A stretch of DNA of 51,856 bases. It comes from Acidimicrobiales bacterium (lineage in GTDB: Bacteria; Actinomycetota; Acidimicrobiia; Acidimicrobiales; SZUA-35). Position numbers and translations under genes: made by a program. Under the pieces are notes generated by a model, which did no database searches, was not told the origin of the DNA, and saw nothing but the letters and a program-made list of their open reading frames with translations. Shown in pieces: positions 34,554 to 43,981 of the stretch. Location: the NCBI GenBank assembly GCA_020630065.1, contig JAHDCC010000011.1:33781-85636 (forward strand), read 5' to 3'. Positions within the stretch are counted from its first letter, which is position 1; each line of letters begins with the position of its first letter.

Positions 34554-36097
34554 GTACACCAGACATGAGTGGTACAAACGATGAAACTGAGCAAACCGGG
34601 AGCAGCGGCGAAGCCGAACAAGGTTCGACGCCATCGGAAACAAACGGTATAGACCGACGGAAGTTCTTGTTCGCAGCCGGTGCAGGCCTAGCCGGTTTTG
34701 CTGGCGCGACCCTGGGCGGAGCGAAACTCTTTTCCGGCCCCGGAGAACCAGACTCACCCGGGTCAGACACTAACACTGGATCGGCAACGTCGAGCCAATC
34801 GATCGAAGCGGTCGAGGTGGAAGGTTCTCGAAGCCTTGTCTGTATCTTCCTCGAAGGCGGTGCCGATTCAGCGAACATTTTTATCCCCATAGAAAACTCA
34901 GAGCAGGGCAAATCGCATGACGCATACCGCAAGGCCCGAGGAAACCTAGCCATCCCGGGATCAGACCTTCTTGGGTTTGATGACGGAAAATTTGGATTCA
35001 ACCCTGGCGTTGCTGGTTTGGCAAACCTAGCGAACGAGGGCCGGCTAGCCGTTGTACAAAACGTCGGGCCTCTCGCTCGGCCTATGACCAAGGCTGACTT
35101 CTTAGCGAAAAAATTTATTCCACAGTCGTTGTTTGCCCACGACGCTCAACAGAAACTATGGCAAACCGCTCGGCCGGATCTGACCAGCTCCCAAGGTTGG
35201 GGCGGTCTTGTGTCATCGGCGGTGAGCAGAGGCGCAGAGATTACGCCCGCTTTCTCCCTCAACGGCTCGAACATTTGGCAATCTGCGGTGGAAGGCCCCT
35301 ACACCCGTCTTTCCCCAACGGTTCCAATTCAACGAATGCTGGGCTACGACGCCACACTGCGGGCGAGCGACCCCCGCACGGCTTCAATAGCGAACGTGCT
35401 GGCCCGCTCAGTCGAACTTGCTGGTTCGTCATCGAACGTTTTCGAACGCGAAGTTGCTGATTTGATTAGCGGCTCGATCGTGACCACCGAACGTCTACAG
35501 GAGGCGACGGCGCCTGACAACACCGAAGACCTTATGACCGACATCGACGGCAACCGGTTAGGGATGCAGCTCCGTCTCGTCGCCAGGCTAATCAAGAACC
35601 GAGAAGACCTCGGCATGGCGCGTCAAATGTTTTTTGTGCGTATGAGCGGCTGGGACACCCACGGCCAGCAAGCCGAAAGATTCCCCGTGTTGTTAGCTGA
35701 ACTAGACGCGGCGGTAACCTTGTTTCAACGGGCGATAGACGAACTCGGAGTCGCCGATACAGTCACGACATTTACCGCATCAGATTTCGGGCGTACCTTG
35801 ACCCTAAATGGCGACGGCACCGACCACGGCTGGGGCGGTCACTCTTTCGTCTTCGGTAGCAGTGTCAAAGGCGGCCTCTACGGAACATTCCCCAGCTATG
35901 CGACGAACAACAACCCAGACGACACCGGCGAGACAGGCGAAAGTTTCGCCGGACGCCTTATCCCAACCACAGCGGTCTGCCAATACGGGGCCACTATGGC
36001 TAGATGGATGGGCTTACAAGACAGCCATTTGGATGCTGCGTTCCCTGAACTTCAAAACTTCGAACAACGCGATGTGGGTTTCCTCAAACGCGCCTGA
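34550..36097 (+). CDS. DUF1501 family protein with Tat signal
   Basis: 515 aa. A twin-arginine signal lies at residues 36-40 (RRKFLF) followed by a hydrophobic Ala/Gly stretch, after a long acidic N-terminal extension. The mature part shows the DUF1501 pattern: LVCIFLEGGADSANIFIP, MFFVRMSGWDTHGQQ, FTASDFGRTLTLNGDGTDHGWGGHSFVFG. The fold is related to the alkaline-phosphatase/sulfatase superfamily as far as I recall, but no activity is established. It is translationally coupled to DUF1800. Likely located outside the membrane. Confidence 0.93.
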   Translation: MSTPDMSGTNDETEQTGSSGEAEQGSTPSETNGIDRRKFLFAAGAGLAGFAGATLGGAKLFSGPGEPDSPGSDTNTGSATSSQSIEAVEVEGSRSLVCIFLEGGADSANIFIPIENSEQGKSHDAYRKARGNLAIPGSDLLGFDDGKFGFNPGVAGLANLANEGRLAVVQNVGPLARPMTKADFLAKKFIPQSLFAHDAQQKLWQTARPDLTSSQGWGGLVSSAVSRGAEITPAFSLNGSNIWQSAVEGPYTRLSPTVPIQRMLGYDATLRASDPRTASIANVLARSVELAGSSSNVFEREVADLISGSIVTTERLQEATAPDNTEDLMTDIDGNRLGMQLRLVARLIKNREDLGMARQMFFVRMSGWDTHGQQAERFPVLLAELDAAVTLFQRAIDELGVADTVTTFTASDFGRTLTLNGDGTDHGWGGHSFVFGSSVKGGLYGTFPSYATNNNPDDTGETGESFAGRLIPTTAVCQYGATMARWMGLQDSHLDAAFPELQNFEQRDVGFLKRA

Positions 36098-36128
36098 GCG
36101 TGCCGCTGATTAGACGACGGCTACCGGC

Positions 36129-37067
36129 TCAAAGCAAATCGTAGGTGTACCAGCCAGTAGGGTCTAACACTTCGGCTGGTGTTAACGACGCTCCGATTAA
36201 CGCCACCAACGGGTCATCAATATTGTGTCCCGCCGGGCCGGAACCCGTCGGTGAATATGGCAACCCATCGGTCGAGTCCATCCTCATTTGCCAGATACGA
36301 TCGACATTGCAATGGTTCAGATAAAACGCCGGATCGTTCGGTGAGGTTGCAGGAGTCATATCGCCACCCATCCACACGTGAACCAGATTATGTAACCCAA
36401 ACGGCTGCCAACCCTCAAGATGATTTCGGAAACCTCTCGACGTTGCATCCCAGTTGGCGGTGTCGTAGGTCGCTTCAGCTAAACAAGCCTCGACGTCTCG
36501 GATGCGGGGGAGTCGAGCCGCGTTCGGGTCGAGCCCGGCAGCGCGTTCGATAGGTCGCGGCTCGTGGGCTTCCAGAAACCGCCCTTGCATCGTCATACGT
36601 CCCGAAAGGCGGACCCGTAGCTGTCCTGCAGTTCCGGTATCGACCAGGCCGCGGTTGCGTCCGAGTCGTCGGACGGTCCAAATCGGGTTACCGACCTGAC
36701 GGTCTTTCGCCCAGTCCCAATACGGCAAACCGAAGTCGGGGTCATCCAAAACGGTTTGTAACACCTCTTCAAGCCGGATCAAATAAAGTCGGTGCCACGG
36801 TAGAAACACTGGCCCGCCGTGGGCCCGGTTGCTACGACGACCCTCGGTCGGAATTTGCATGGTTGCGTAGTGCCACAGTGAAAACAGGTCCCACCAGGAC
36901 AGTTCAACCTCGGCGCCCCGCATCGACCAGCCGGGGATTTGAGGGCTCAAGATCCGGTCGACGTCGGTTGACGTTAAACCAGACATGGTCTGGCTGAGTT
37001 CGACACAGCCTTCGATGTATGCGACCCGGTTATCTGGGTTCTCGGCGACATCTACTCGAACACCCAT
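36129..37067 (-). CDS. Tyrosinase family (type-3 copper) protein
   Basis: 312 aa from ATG 37067, one base after the upstream stop with GAGG nearby; a start at 37115 (328 aa) is also open but has no ribosome-binding site and overlaps the partner gene. Copper site A: His in SLWHYATMQIP and two in AHGGPVFLPWHRLYL. Copper site B: two His in GLHNLVHVWMGG and one in FYLNHCNVDRIW. All six copper ligands are present. The family oxidises phenols to o-quinones, or hydroxylates them. No signal peptide is visible. The His-rich protein upstream probably acts with it. Confidence 0.92.
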   Translation of the reverse strand: MGVRVDVAENPDNRVAYIEGCVELSQTMSGLTSTDVDRILSPQIPGWSMRGAEVELSWWDLFSLWHYATMQIPTEGRRSNRAHGGPVFLPWHRLYLIRLEEVLQTVLDDPDFGLPYWDWAKDRQVGNPIWTVRRLGRNRGLVDTGTAGQLRVRLSGRMTMQGRFLEAHEPRPIERAAGLDPNAARLPRIRDVEACLAEATYDTANWDATSRGFRNHLEGWQPFGLHNLVHVWMGGDMTPATSPNDPAFYLNHCNVDRIWQMRMDSTDGLPYSPTGSGPAGHNIDDPLVALIGASLTPAEVLDPTGWYTYDLL

Positions 37068-37068
37068 C

Positions 37069-37452
37069 TCAGTGAACCTCGCCATGAGTGCTATGACCAT
37101 AGACGTCGCGTCCATTTGGGTGTCGGTCGTGATTCAGCTTTGGTGGAACTTCGCCGCCGCGAAACTTGTCGACAATGGCTTTAACTAGCTCGACTGCTGA
37201 GAATGTCCCGTACTGGGGGAGGCCATGATAATGAACCGAACCGTCGGGATCGACGTGAAGCGTGTCGGCAAAAGGTTCACCGTCGACGGTAATACGGTAC
37301 GTCGTCTCAATTTCTATGTTTCGTCCGGCGTGTCTAAACCGGCGAACCGATGGGCCATGATGGCTGACCGGATGTTCTATCCCGATGTGACAGTCCGGGT
37401 CGGTTAACGCCTGGAGCAGATCTTTAGAAGTATGCAGCCTCGAACGTGTCAT
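37069..37452 (-). CDS. Small His-rich protein preceding tyrosinase
   Basis: 127 aa from ATG 37452, chosen for the AGGGGA ribosome-binding site upstream; an in-frame extension to 37491 is less likely. The protein has a HSHHGPSVRR-like His cluster near the N-terminus (GIEHPVSHHGPSV), a beta-rich middle, and an end PKLNHDRHPNGRDVYGHSTHGEVH with five His. It shares its stop region with the tyrosinase start, indicating a coupled two-gene operon. A copper-delivery or caddie-like role is an inference from position and His content; it does not resemble MelC1 in sequence that I can see. Confidence 0.7.
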   Translation of the reverse strand: MTRSRLHTSKDLLQALTDPDCHIGIEHPVSHHGPSVRRFRHAGRNIEIETTYRITVDGEPFADTLHVDPDGSVHYHGLPQYGTFSAVELVKAIVDKFRGGEVPPKLNHDRHPNGRDVYGHSTHGEVH

Positions 37453-37637
37453 TTGGTCCCCTCTAACCGATCGACAATATGCGAGGCACAATAATGCTCG
37501 CTATATGAAGACGGCCAGCAAACCCGGTTTGATACAACTCCGTACAATTCTGTTTCTTTCCCTCTGCGCACCCTAGCGTTCAGATGGTTGTTGTAGTAGG
37601 TTGATGCTGCCGTTAGAAGTTTAGAGAAAGCAGCCAC

Positions 37638-38771
37638 ATGTTTGGGTCCACCGTCCTCGACGTCGTAATCGGTTTACTGCTCGTATATCTCCTACTCTCG
37701 GTAGCGGTCTCGGCATTCAACGAAGTAGCCGAAGGTTTACTTCGCCGTCGGTCTAAATATTTGCGGGCCACCATCGAACGTGTGGCAGGAACAGATCTAG
37801 CCGATGAGATCTATCAAACAAGTTGGGTGCAAAGCCTCAGCGACTACACCCATAGCTTACGAACTCAACGACTTCGGAACTTAGCGGTTACCGGAGGTAA
37901 GAAACCCTTCGGTAATAAGTATCCGTCATACATCCCGTCGGAGATCTTTGTCGAAGCGCTCCGAGAAGTCTTAGGGAATCTCACAAAACAAACCGAACAT
38001 GCACTCGACGAGCTGCAGGCCGACGGTGACCTCGATGAAATTATCGAACTTCTACCACCCCGGGTACAAGCCATGTTGCCTGCCACTCAGCTGACGGCCA
38101 CCCAGCTTCGAAGTGAAATAGAACGCGTACATCAACAAGCCGCCGACGACATTATTGCACTGTTTCCCCAAAGCGCCCTCGAAGACCTTGACGGTGAAGC
38201 GGTCAAACTGCGGCAATGGTTTGAACATACGATGGACCGGATGTCCGGCTGGTACAGCAGGCAAACCAAATGGTTGCTGTTCGTTTGGGGTGTTCTGTTT
38301 GCCCTTGTCCTAAACGTCGATACCTTCAACGTGGCAGGAACACTTTGGACCGATGACGTAACCCGAGCCGCTGCAGTGTCAGCGGCCGAAGCCGTCGTCG
38401 AAGGTGGCGACGAAACTGATTGTGTCCCCGCCGACGATGACCCGTTCAGCTGCGTCGATCAAGCGGTCGCAAAAGTCAACGAAGCAGAAGATCTGGGTAT
38501 CCCGATGGGTTGGCCTGACTGGCCATGGAATTGGGATAACCAAACAGTCGACGTCGACGGGCAACCAATTGAGGGTCAAACAATCGGTGACGACAGTCGG
38601 ATTCCGCAAGATGCCGGAGCTTGGGTGTTCCGGTTGTTTGGTATAGCGGTGACGGGCGCCGCGATTGCAATGGGTGCACCGTTCTGGTTTGATCTGCTAA
38701 ACAAGTTCGTCAACTTTCGAGCCTCGGGTCCGAAACCTAAACGAACCGTTTCAGAAGCTCAAAACAGTTGA
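37638..38771 (+). CDS. Multi-pass membrane protein of unknown function
   Basis: 377 aa. Membrane segments appear at residues ~7-28 (VLDVVIGLLLVYLLLSVAVSAF), ~213-232 (WLLFVWGVLFALVLNVDTF) and ~335-355 (FRLFGIAVTGAAIAMGAPFWF). A long soluble helical region with EVAEGLLRRRSKYLRATIERV lies between the first two. The closing APFWFDLLNKFVNFRASGPKP is a motif I recall from a widespread uncharacterised membrane family. It is divergent from the tyrosinase pair. No enzyme motif is visible. Confidence 0.85.
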   Translation: MFGSTVLDVVIGLLLVYLLLSVAVSAFNEVAEGLLRRRSKYLRATIERVAGTDLADEIYQTSWVQSLSDYTHSLRTQRLRNLAVTGGKKPFGNKYPSYIPSEIFVEALREVLGNLTKQTEHALDELQADGDLDEIIELLPPRVQAMLPATQLTATQLRSEIERVHQQAADDIIALFPQSALEDLDGEAVKLRQWFEHTMDRMSGWYSRQTKWLLFVWGVLFALVLNVDTFNVAGTLWTDDVTRAAAVSAAEAVVEGGDETDCVPADDDPFSCVDQAVAKVNEAEDLGIPMGWPDWPWNWDNQTVDVDGQPIEGQTIGDDSRIPQDAGAWVFRLFGIAVTGAAIAMGAPFWFDLLNKFVNFRASGPKPKRTVSEAQNS

Positions 38772-38798
38772 CTAGGTTTTTATAGACGTGAGCCGGTT

Positions 38799-39923
38799 TT
38801 AGAATTCGTTGCGGCCGCGGCGTTTGGTTTTCTTTGGGCGCTGCTTGTTTTGTTTGTCTTCAGCCCGGGCTCGTAGACGGGATTCGTTTCGGCGGATGAA
38901 CTCTTCGAGCTGTTCATCTTGTTCCGCTAGTTCGGCCTGCAACGACATCCAATGTTCGAGCCGTTCTGGGGTGCTTTGGCCTGCGGCGATAATTTCTTGC
39001 ACTCCACAGTTCGGTTCTTTGTTGTGTTGACAGTCGGCGAAACGGCAATGGTGCGCTCCGCCGCTCAAATCGCTAAATGCGGCTTCGAGCCCCGCATGTG
39101 CTTGCCACAATCCGATCTCACGGATGCCTGGCGTGTCAATAATCATCCCGCCCCCTGGGAACGGAATCAGGTCTCGAGTGACTGTTGTATGGCGTCCCCT
39201 TCGATCAGTGACCCGAACTTCGTTTGTCAACTGAACCACACCGTCAGACAACACATTAACTAACGTCGATTTTCCGATGCCCGATAGACCGAGCATGACC
39301 GACGTTCGGTGCCCGGAAAAAAGTTCGGCTAGGCGATCTAAACCATCCCCAGATTTTGCTGACGTAGTGATGATCTCGACGCCATTGGCGGCTTGACCTA
39401 AACGTTCGATTGTTTGCTCGAAAGGTTCAACCAACTCATCTTCGTAGTCCGACTTTGTCAGAACAATAACGGGTGTGGCTCCGCTGTCGAACGCCACCAC
39501 AAGCTGGCGTTCCATCCGTCGCATGTTGAGTTCCCGATCGAGGCCATGCATCACCAGAACGTGGTCGACGTTGGCGGCCAGAATCTGCGGCTCGGGGACA
39601 CGTCCCGGCATGCGCCGAATCAACGCTGTCCGTCGAGGCGCTATGGCGGTAATAATTTGAGCGTCCTCATCGTCAGGCCCGATTAACACATAGTCGCCGG
39701 TTGCCGGTGCCGTGCTTGCGTCGGAGCGTTCCGAACTTGAATTCACTAACACCGCGTCGCCGCCAGTGAACACAAGGGAAAACCCTCTGCTCACTCGTGC
39801 AATTCGGCCCCGTGTAAGTTCCGAATCGGATGCTTCCGATATTTTGTCGGCCCACGCCTCACACCGGTCATCCCATCCCAGCGATACGAGTGTGGGGGAT
39901 AGGACCGCAAGGTCGTCAATCAT
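38799..39923 (-). CDS. rsgA: Ribosome small-subunit-dependent GTPase A
   Basis: 374 aa. An N-terminal OB-fold (~35-95) is followed by a circularly permuted GTPase with motif order G4 (TKSD, 156-159), G5 (SAK, 188-190), G1 (GLSGIGKST, 212-220) and G3 (DTPG). This order is diagnostic of RsgA. The zinc-binding motif CRFADCQHNKEPNC follows, then a basic tail (KQNKQRPKKTKRRGRNEF). RsgA releases maturation factors such as RbfA and checks the 30S subunit late in assembly. It lies downstream of, and likely co-transcribed with, the S9 peptidase gene (23-base gap). Confidence 0.95.
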   Translation of the reverse strand: MIDDLAVLSPTLVSLGWDDRCEAWADKISEASDSELTRGRIARVSRGFSLVFTGGDAVLVNSSSERSDASTAPATGDYVLIGPDDEDAQIITAIAPRRTALIRRMPGRVPEPQILAANVDHVLVMHGLDRELNMRRMERQLVVAFDSGATPVIVLTKSDYEDELVEPFEQTIERLGQAANGVEIITTSAKSGDGLDRLAELFSGHRTSVMLGLSGIGKSTLVNVLSDGVVQLTNEVRVTDRRGRHTTVTRDLIPFPGGGMIIDTPGIREIGLWQAHAGLEAAFSDLSGGAHHCRFADCQHNKEPNCGVQEIIAAGQSTPERLEHWMSLQAELAEQDEQLEEFIRRNESRLRARAEDKQNKQRPKKTKRRGRNEF

Positions 39924-39946
39924 ATAGAAATCGTCAAAATAGGCAT

Positions 39947-42175
39947 TTAGCTTTGTGTCGCTTTCGTCAGGAAGTCAAGCTGTAGTCGTAGAAGGTTTTC
40001 GGCGACCACAGCCTGCGGAGTCATGTGAGTCACCCCAGATAACGGCAAGACTTGATGAGGATAACCAGACCCAACAAGTGCGGTGCTTAACTGCAAACTG
40101 TGGGCTGCGACCACATTGTCGTCGGCAAGGCCATGAATGAGTAACAACGGCCGGTGAGGGTGATCTTGCGGTAAGTTCTCGGCGAGGTGCAGAAGGTCGG
40201 TCTGTTTATAGTGTTCGGGGTAGGTGTCGGGGTGCCCCAAATATCGTTCGGTGTAGTGGGTGTCGTACAGATGCCAGCTCGTTACCGGCGCGCCGGAGAT
40301 AGCGCAATGGAAGCGGTCGGGTCTCGCTAGCACGGCCAACGCTGCCAGGTAGCCGCCAAATGACCAGCCCCGAATAGCTACCTTGTCTAAATCTAAAAAC
40401 CCAAACCGGTCGGCGACGGTATCAAGCGCCTGTATCTGATCGTTAAGTACCGGTGTGGCAAGGTCACCCCAAACTTGATGTTCCCGGTGCACGCCTCGAC
40501 CGGGAGTTCCAACACCGTCGGCGACCACAACCGCGTATCCGTGGTTAGCGAACCATTGCGATACGAGATGGCCATCATGGGTGTCGGCGACTCGCCGGGC
40601 GTGCGGCCCACCGTACGGGTCCATCAAAACGGGAAGCCTGCTTTGGCCGTCATGATCATCGGGTAAGAAAACCGCTACCTCAATGGCCCCGTCATCGATC
40701 GATATCCAGGTCGGGTTGATTTCGAAACCCGCTGTGTGGTGAAAGTTTTTGATCGTATGGACCGGTTGTAGCGTTCCGCCGACGATTTGATTGATGGTAG
40801 ATGTAGCGCCAGGCAGCGACGACGAGGTTTCGGTGATAACGGAGGTCGATTTCGAAAAGACACCGGAGTTGATTCCAGAGTTCGGGCCTACCAGGCGAAC
40901 GGTTCCGGTGACCAAATCGACGAACGCCAGGGTCTGACTTTTAGGAGGCGCCCAGATGCTGACAACGGCAACCGGATTGGATTCATCAGATTCGTTGATG
41001 GACAACACAGACCGTATATCGAACTCGGGTGATGTGATGGCCTCGCCGTCTATACAGAGGGCTTTATATATCGCTTGGTTTTCACATATCGCTTGGTTTT
41101 CATATATCGCTGGGTCTTTGGTTACGCGTCGATTTTCGATCGTTAGAAGACCAGCAGTAGTTTCGCATGGCGCCCCGGTAACTATGTCGACCCACGCATC
41201 GTCGGTGACGGATCGAAGGTCGATCATCTGGCCGGTAGAAACGTCAAGTCGACTGATAGTTACCTCACGCTGATCGCGGGATTGCCGTGAAATTAGTGGA
41301 CCGTTATGGTCGGTCCAGTTGACGCTGACGAGATACTCGAAGGGTGACATCTCGACTGGGTCGGTGACCGTTTCGGTCGACTGCGTTTCCACAGAGCCGA
41401 CTAAAAGCCTAGTGGTACTGTTTGTGCCTCCAGCCGGCGGGTATCGTAGTGGACGAGGGGCAGCGTCAGGCTGGCTCGGTTGCGAAATCCACCATTGCTG
41501 AACTTCTGACTCGTTCACCTCAGCGGCGATGAGTAACCGGCTGTCCGGCGACCACCAGAATCCTCTAGACCTTCCGATTTCTTCTGCCGCTATGAAGTCG
41601 GCCCGCCCGATCGAAATATCGGCAGCCGGGCTTTGAAAAACGAGTCGATCAGACTTGGGTAGCGAAGGTGTCACTACTCGGACGTCGGTTCCGTGTACGT
41701 ATCCGATGTGTGAACCGTCTGGACTGAACCGAGGGTCGAAGACGGGTGTTTCTGTTTGAAGTTCTTGTAGCTGTTCGGTTTGTATGTCGAGGAGGTACAG
41801 GGCTTGGCCGAGCACAAAACACACGTGGCCAGTTGATGACAGCCGGTACGAAACGATGCCGCCGCCGGACTCTCGAGCGCGTTCTCTGCGTTGTTGTTCA
41901 GCGGCTGACAGTTCGGAACCTTCGAGTTGAAGGTCGCGTGGGTTGACCAGCAGGTGTTCTGTCCCGCTTGTTGTATCAAACCGCCAGAGGCAAAGCGTTG
42001 GGTCGTCTCGATTCTGGGCCCGACAGAAAAGAACGCTGCTGTCGTCGTCGGTTATTTGGAACGTCCGAGGCTTGCCTGAACTGAATCGTTGTGAAGTCGC
42101 GTAGAGCTGAGGGAACTGTTCAAGATGGTTCGGCGAAATATTCACATTTAGAAACGCTAGTGCGCCTTCGGCCAC
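39947..42175 (-). CDS. S9 family (dipeptidyl-peptidase IV-like) serine peptidase
   Basis: 742 aa from GTG 42175; there is no clear ribosome-binding site, so the start is uncertain by a few codons. The N-terminal ~490 residues form the DPP-IV beta-propeller. The C-terminal alpha/beta-hydrolase has LMDPYGGPHAR, the nucleophile Ser605 in GWSFGGY, Asp685 in HGLADDNV and His717 in SGVTHMTP. It would cleave dipeptides after Pro/Ala from peptides. No signal peptide is visible, so it is probably cytoplasmic. An 18-bp tandem repeat (41068-41115) gives an AIYENQ-AICENQ-AIYKA stretch inside the propeller. Confidence 0.93.
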   Translation of the reverse strand: MAEGALAFLNVNISPNHLEQFPQLYATSQRFSSGKPRTFQITDDDSSVLFCRAQNRDDPTLCLWRFDTTSGTEHLLVNPRDLQLEGSELSAAEQQRRERARESGGGIVSYRLSSTGHVCFVLGQALYLLDIQTEQLQELQTETPVFDPRFSPDGSHIGYVHGTDVRVVTPSLPKSDRLVFQSPAADISIGRADFIAAEEIGRSRGFWWSPDSRLLIAAEVNESEVQQWWISQPSQPDAAPRPLRYPPAGGTNSTTRLLVGSVETQSTETVTDPVEMSPFEYLVSVNWTDHNGPLISRQSRDQREVTISRLDVSTGQMIDLRSVTDDAWVDIVTGAPCETTAGLLTIENRRVTKDPAIYENQAICENQAIYKALCIDGEAITSPEFDIRSVLSINESDESNPVAVVSIWAPPKSQTLAFVDLVTGTVRLVGPNSGINSGVFSKSTSVITETSSSLPGATSTINQIVGGTLQPVHTIKNFHHTAGFEINPTWISIDDGAIEVAVFLPDDHDGQSRLPVLMDPYGGPHARRVADTHDGHLVSQWFANHGYAVVVADGVGTPGRGVHREHQVWGDLATPVLNDQIQALDTVADRFGFLDLDKVAIRGWSFGGYLAALAVLARPDRFHCAISGAPVTSWHLYDTHYTERYLGHPDTYPEHYKQTDLLHLAENLPQDHPHRPLLLIHGLADDNVVAAHSLQLSTALVGSGYPHQVLPLSGVTHMTPQAVVAENLLRLQLDFLTKATQS
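41068..41115. repeat. 18-bp tandem repeat inside S9 peptidase gene
   Basis: Two near-identical 18-base units (41068-41085 and 41086-41103) and part of a third encode the in-frame run AIYENQ/AICENQ/AIY in a propeller loop. Being in frame, length changes would be tolerated. Confidence 0.7.
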
Positions 42176-42529
42176 AAAGCTCGTTTCGGGATTCTTTCAA
42201 CTACGTCTATTGTCGTTTTAGCTGCTCAGGCAACATTGGGGGTTTTGCCGAGTAATGACGATACCGCTCCGGTTAATCTCGATGTTCCGAAAGGAGTAAA
42301 AGTGGTACAGGTGGTCAAACCTTGGGTGACAACCAGCATGTCGCCGATCCACCTAGAAAGTAAATTAAGAGAACAAAGTCGTAGTTAGAAGATTTCATAT
42401 GTAGTGGTGGATATATTAAGGTACGAGAAGATGGGATGTACTTCTCTCGATTTTCTGGTTCGTGTCGATAGGCTAAACAACGATAAGATTCCGGAGTAGT
42501 TCGACCCGGATGTAAGGAGATGAGCAAAT
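42176..42529. other. Intergenic region upstream of ferredoxin gene
   Basis: 354 bases with no supported gene. A plus-strand frame with an AAAGGAG site before GTG 42302 encodes only 28 codons; extended upstream it gives a hydrophobic stretch but no start codon. An imperfect hairpin GAGAAG-(10)-CTTCTC sits at 42425-42446. The ferredoxin ribosome-binding site is AAGGAG just before 42530. The promoters of both flanking genes must be here. Confidence 0.4.
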
Positions 42530-42799
42530 ATGGTGAAGGTCTGGATTGACCAAGATCTCTGTACTGGTGACGGCCTCTGTGCCGAGATCGCACCGGACGT
42601 TTTTTTTGGTATGGATGACGGTCTCTACTACGTAAAAGAGTCCGCAGAAAAGTTTGGCAGCGAAAAGCTGTTTGACGGTGTTGCCAACCCAGCAGGTGCT
42701 GAAGGTATGGCCAGAATCACCGAAGATCAACTCGAAGGTGTTATCGAATCGGCAGAGGAATGCCCCGGGGAATGTATTTTCCTCGAAGTAGACGCCTAA
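42530..42799 (+). CDS. Small ferredoxin, [3Fe-4S]/[4Fe-4S] actinobacterial type
   Basis: 89 aa. It opens MVKVWIDQDLCTGDGLC and contains APDVFF, then a closing ESAEECPGECIFLEV. Cys11, Cys17, Cys78 (in the C-P motif) and Cys82 are the cluster-ligand candidates. The spacing between the two Cys regions is longer than usual because of a ~20-residue insertion. Such ferredoxins donate electrons to cytochrome P450s or other oxidoreductases; no partner gene is adjacent. An AAGGAG site precedes the ATG and a strong terminator follows. Confidence 0.9.
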   Translation: MVKVWIDQDLCTGDGLCAEIAPDVFFGMDDGLYYVKESAEKFGSEKLFDGVANPAGAEGMARITEDQLEGVIESAEECPGECIFLEVDA

Positions 42800-42821
42800 C
42801 AATTCGAACAACTACTTAGTG

Positions 42822-42851
42822 AAAAGTTCCTCCTACGGGCTGGAACTTTTT
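42822..42851 (+). terminator. Rho-independent terminator after ferredoxin gene
   Basis: AAAAGTTCC (42822-42830) and GGAACTTTT (42842-42850) form a perfect 9-bp stem with an 11-base loop and run into T residues. It starts 22 bases after the ferredoxin stop. Confidence 0.85.
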
Positions 42852-42946
42852 GCGTTTTCGGCTTCTTTTGGTTTGCACCGTAGAAATTTTCCAAAAAATA
42901 GGTCGAAAGGCCTAAACGATTCTGCACCATCAGCCGATGGCTCAAG

Positions 42947-43978
42947 GTGCAACGCTTAGCAACCACTATTTCTGTGCTCAGCCCTCAGTCGCTGGCCACC
43001 CGAATTCGTTACGGGATTACCTACGAACCCTTAAAGTACGGGTTCGCAATTCTTCTTATTTTGAGCTTGACGCTCATGTGGCTCCAACGAGGTTTCCTCC
43101 TCGATTCGTACCAGGCCGAACAGGAACAAGTTTCGATTAACCTTCGAGGCGTCGACCTTGAGGTCAAAAAAACTGATATTGGTGAATCACCGTTCCACAT
43201 AGATCAAGCACCTGACACCGCTAAGAACCCAATCTCGCTGGCCTTCGCCGATAACGAGAACCAAGAAGTCGAAGAAGTAGAACTCAAAGGTGGCGAAGCA
43301 ACCATCGGAGGAACGGTTCTTGCAGGAACCGAACCGATCTCAGGGGCAGTCGTCAGAATCGAACGCCACACAAACGACGGTTCGATCTCTCAAGACATTC
43401 GAGCAACATCGAACGGAAGATGGTCGATCTCAAAGGTTCTAGGCGGACGGTATCGAATACGTGCCTGGGTTCCAGGACGATACATGATGGACAGCTCCGC
43501 AGTCCTGTACGTCGAGGACGAATCCAGCACCTCGCTTGAACTCCAACTGCGAGAAGTAGAATCTTCAGTCGAACTAGACGTGTTTAGCGGAGGCCCTATC
43601 TATCAAGGCTTGACCGGCTCAGCCGTCATTTCGGTAACACAACGCACCGTAGATAGCGAAGGCTATATCACCACCCAGCCGGTGGCAGGCAAACTCGTTG
43701 AAGTCACTGCCCAATCTCCTCTGTCGTTACTTTCATCCCCACAAGTACTAACAAACGCACGGGGGGAAAGCACGGTAAAAGTACGCTGCAATCGAATTGG
43801 AGCGGCTCGAATACTAGTCAAAATGGACGACCAGCTAGAGAACGTAACGCTGTCTCCCTGCGTCGCCATTCCACCGCCGCCGACAACGGCTCCACCAACT
43901 ACACCATCACCGACAACGCCCGTCGCCCCAGGCGTTCCCGGTCCGGCACCAGCGACAACCACACCACCAGGGGGATAA
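42947..43978 (+). CDS. Membrane-anchored protein with carboxypeptidase-regulatory/Ig-like domains
   Basis: 343 aa from GTG 42947. One transmembrane segment lies at ~31-48 (YGFAILLILSLTLMWLQ), leaving most of the protein outside. Residues ~115-195 are a carboxypeptidase-regulatory-like fold (ATIGGTVLAGTEPISGAVVRIERH ... GRWSISKVLGGRYRIRAWVPGRYMM). Residues ~205-300 form a second beta-sandwich. A Pro/Thr-rich end (~302-343) is typical of wall-spanning tails. It sits four bases before the PBP gene, so a role in cell-wall synthesis or its control is likely. No ligand can be named. Confidence 0.82.
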   Translation: MQRLATTISVLSPQSLATRIRYGITYEPLKYGFAILLILSLTLMWLQRGFLLDSYQAEQEQVSINLRGVDLEVKKTDIGESPFHIDQAPDTAKNPISLAFADNENQEVEEVELKGGEATIGGTVLAGTEPISGAVVRIERHTNDGSISQDIRATSNGRWSISKVLGGRYRIRAWVPGRYMMDSSAVLYVEDESSTSLELQLREVESSVELDVFSGGPIYQGLTGSAVISVTQRTVDSEGYITTQPVAGKLVEVTAQSPLSLLSSPQVLTNARGESTVKVRCNRIGAARILVKMDDQLENVTLSPCVAIPPPPTTAPPTTPSPTTPVAPGVPGPAPATTTPPGG

Positions 43979-43981
43979 AGA

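Noticed and set aside
42302-42388. 28-codon plus-strand frame with AAAGGAG before GTG
   Set aside because: Very short, no family resemblance; the upstream open stretch has no start codon. Kept only as a note in the intergenic entry.
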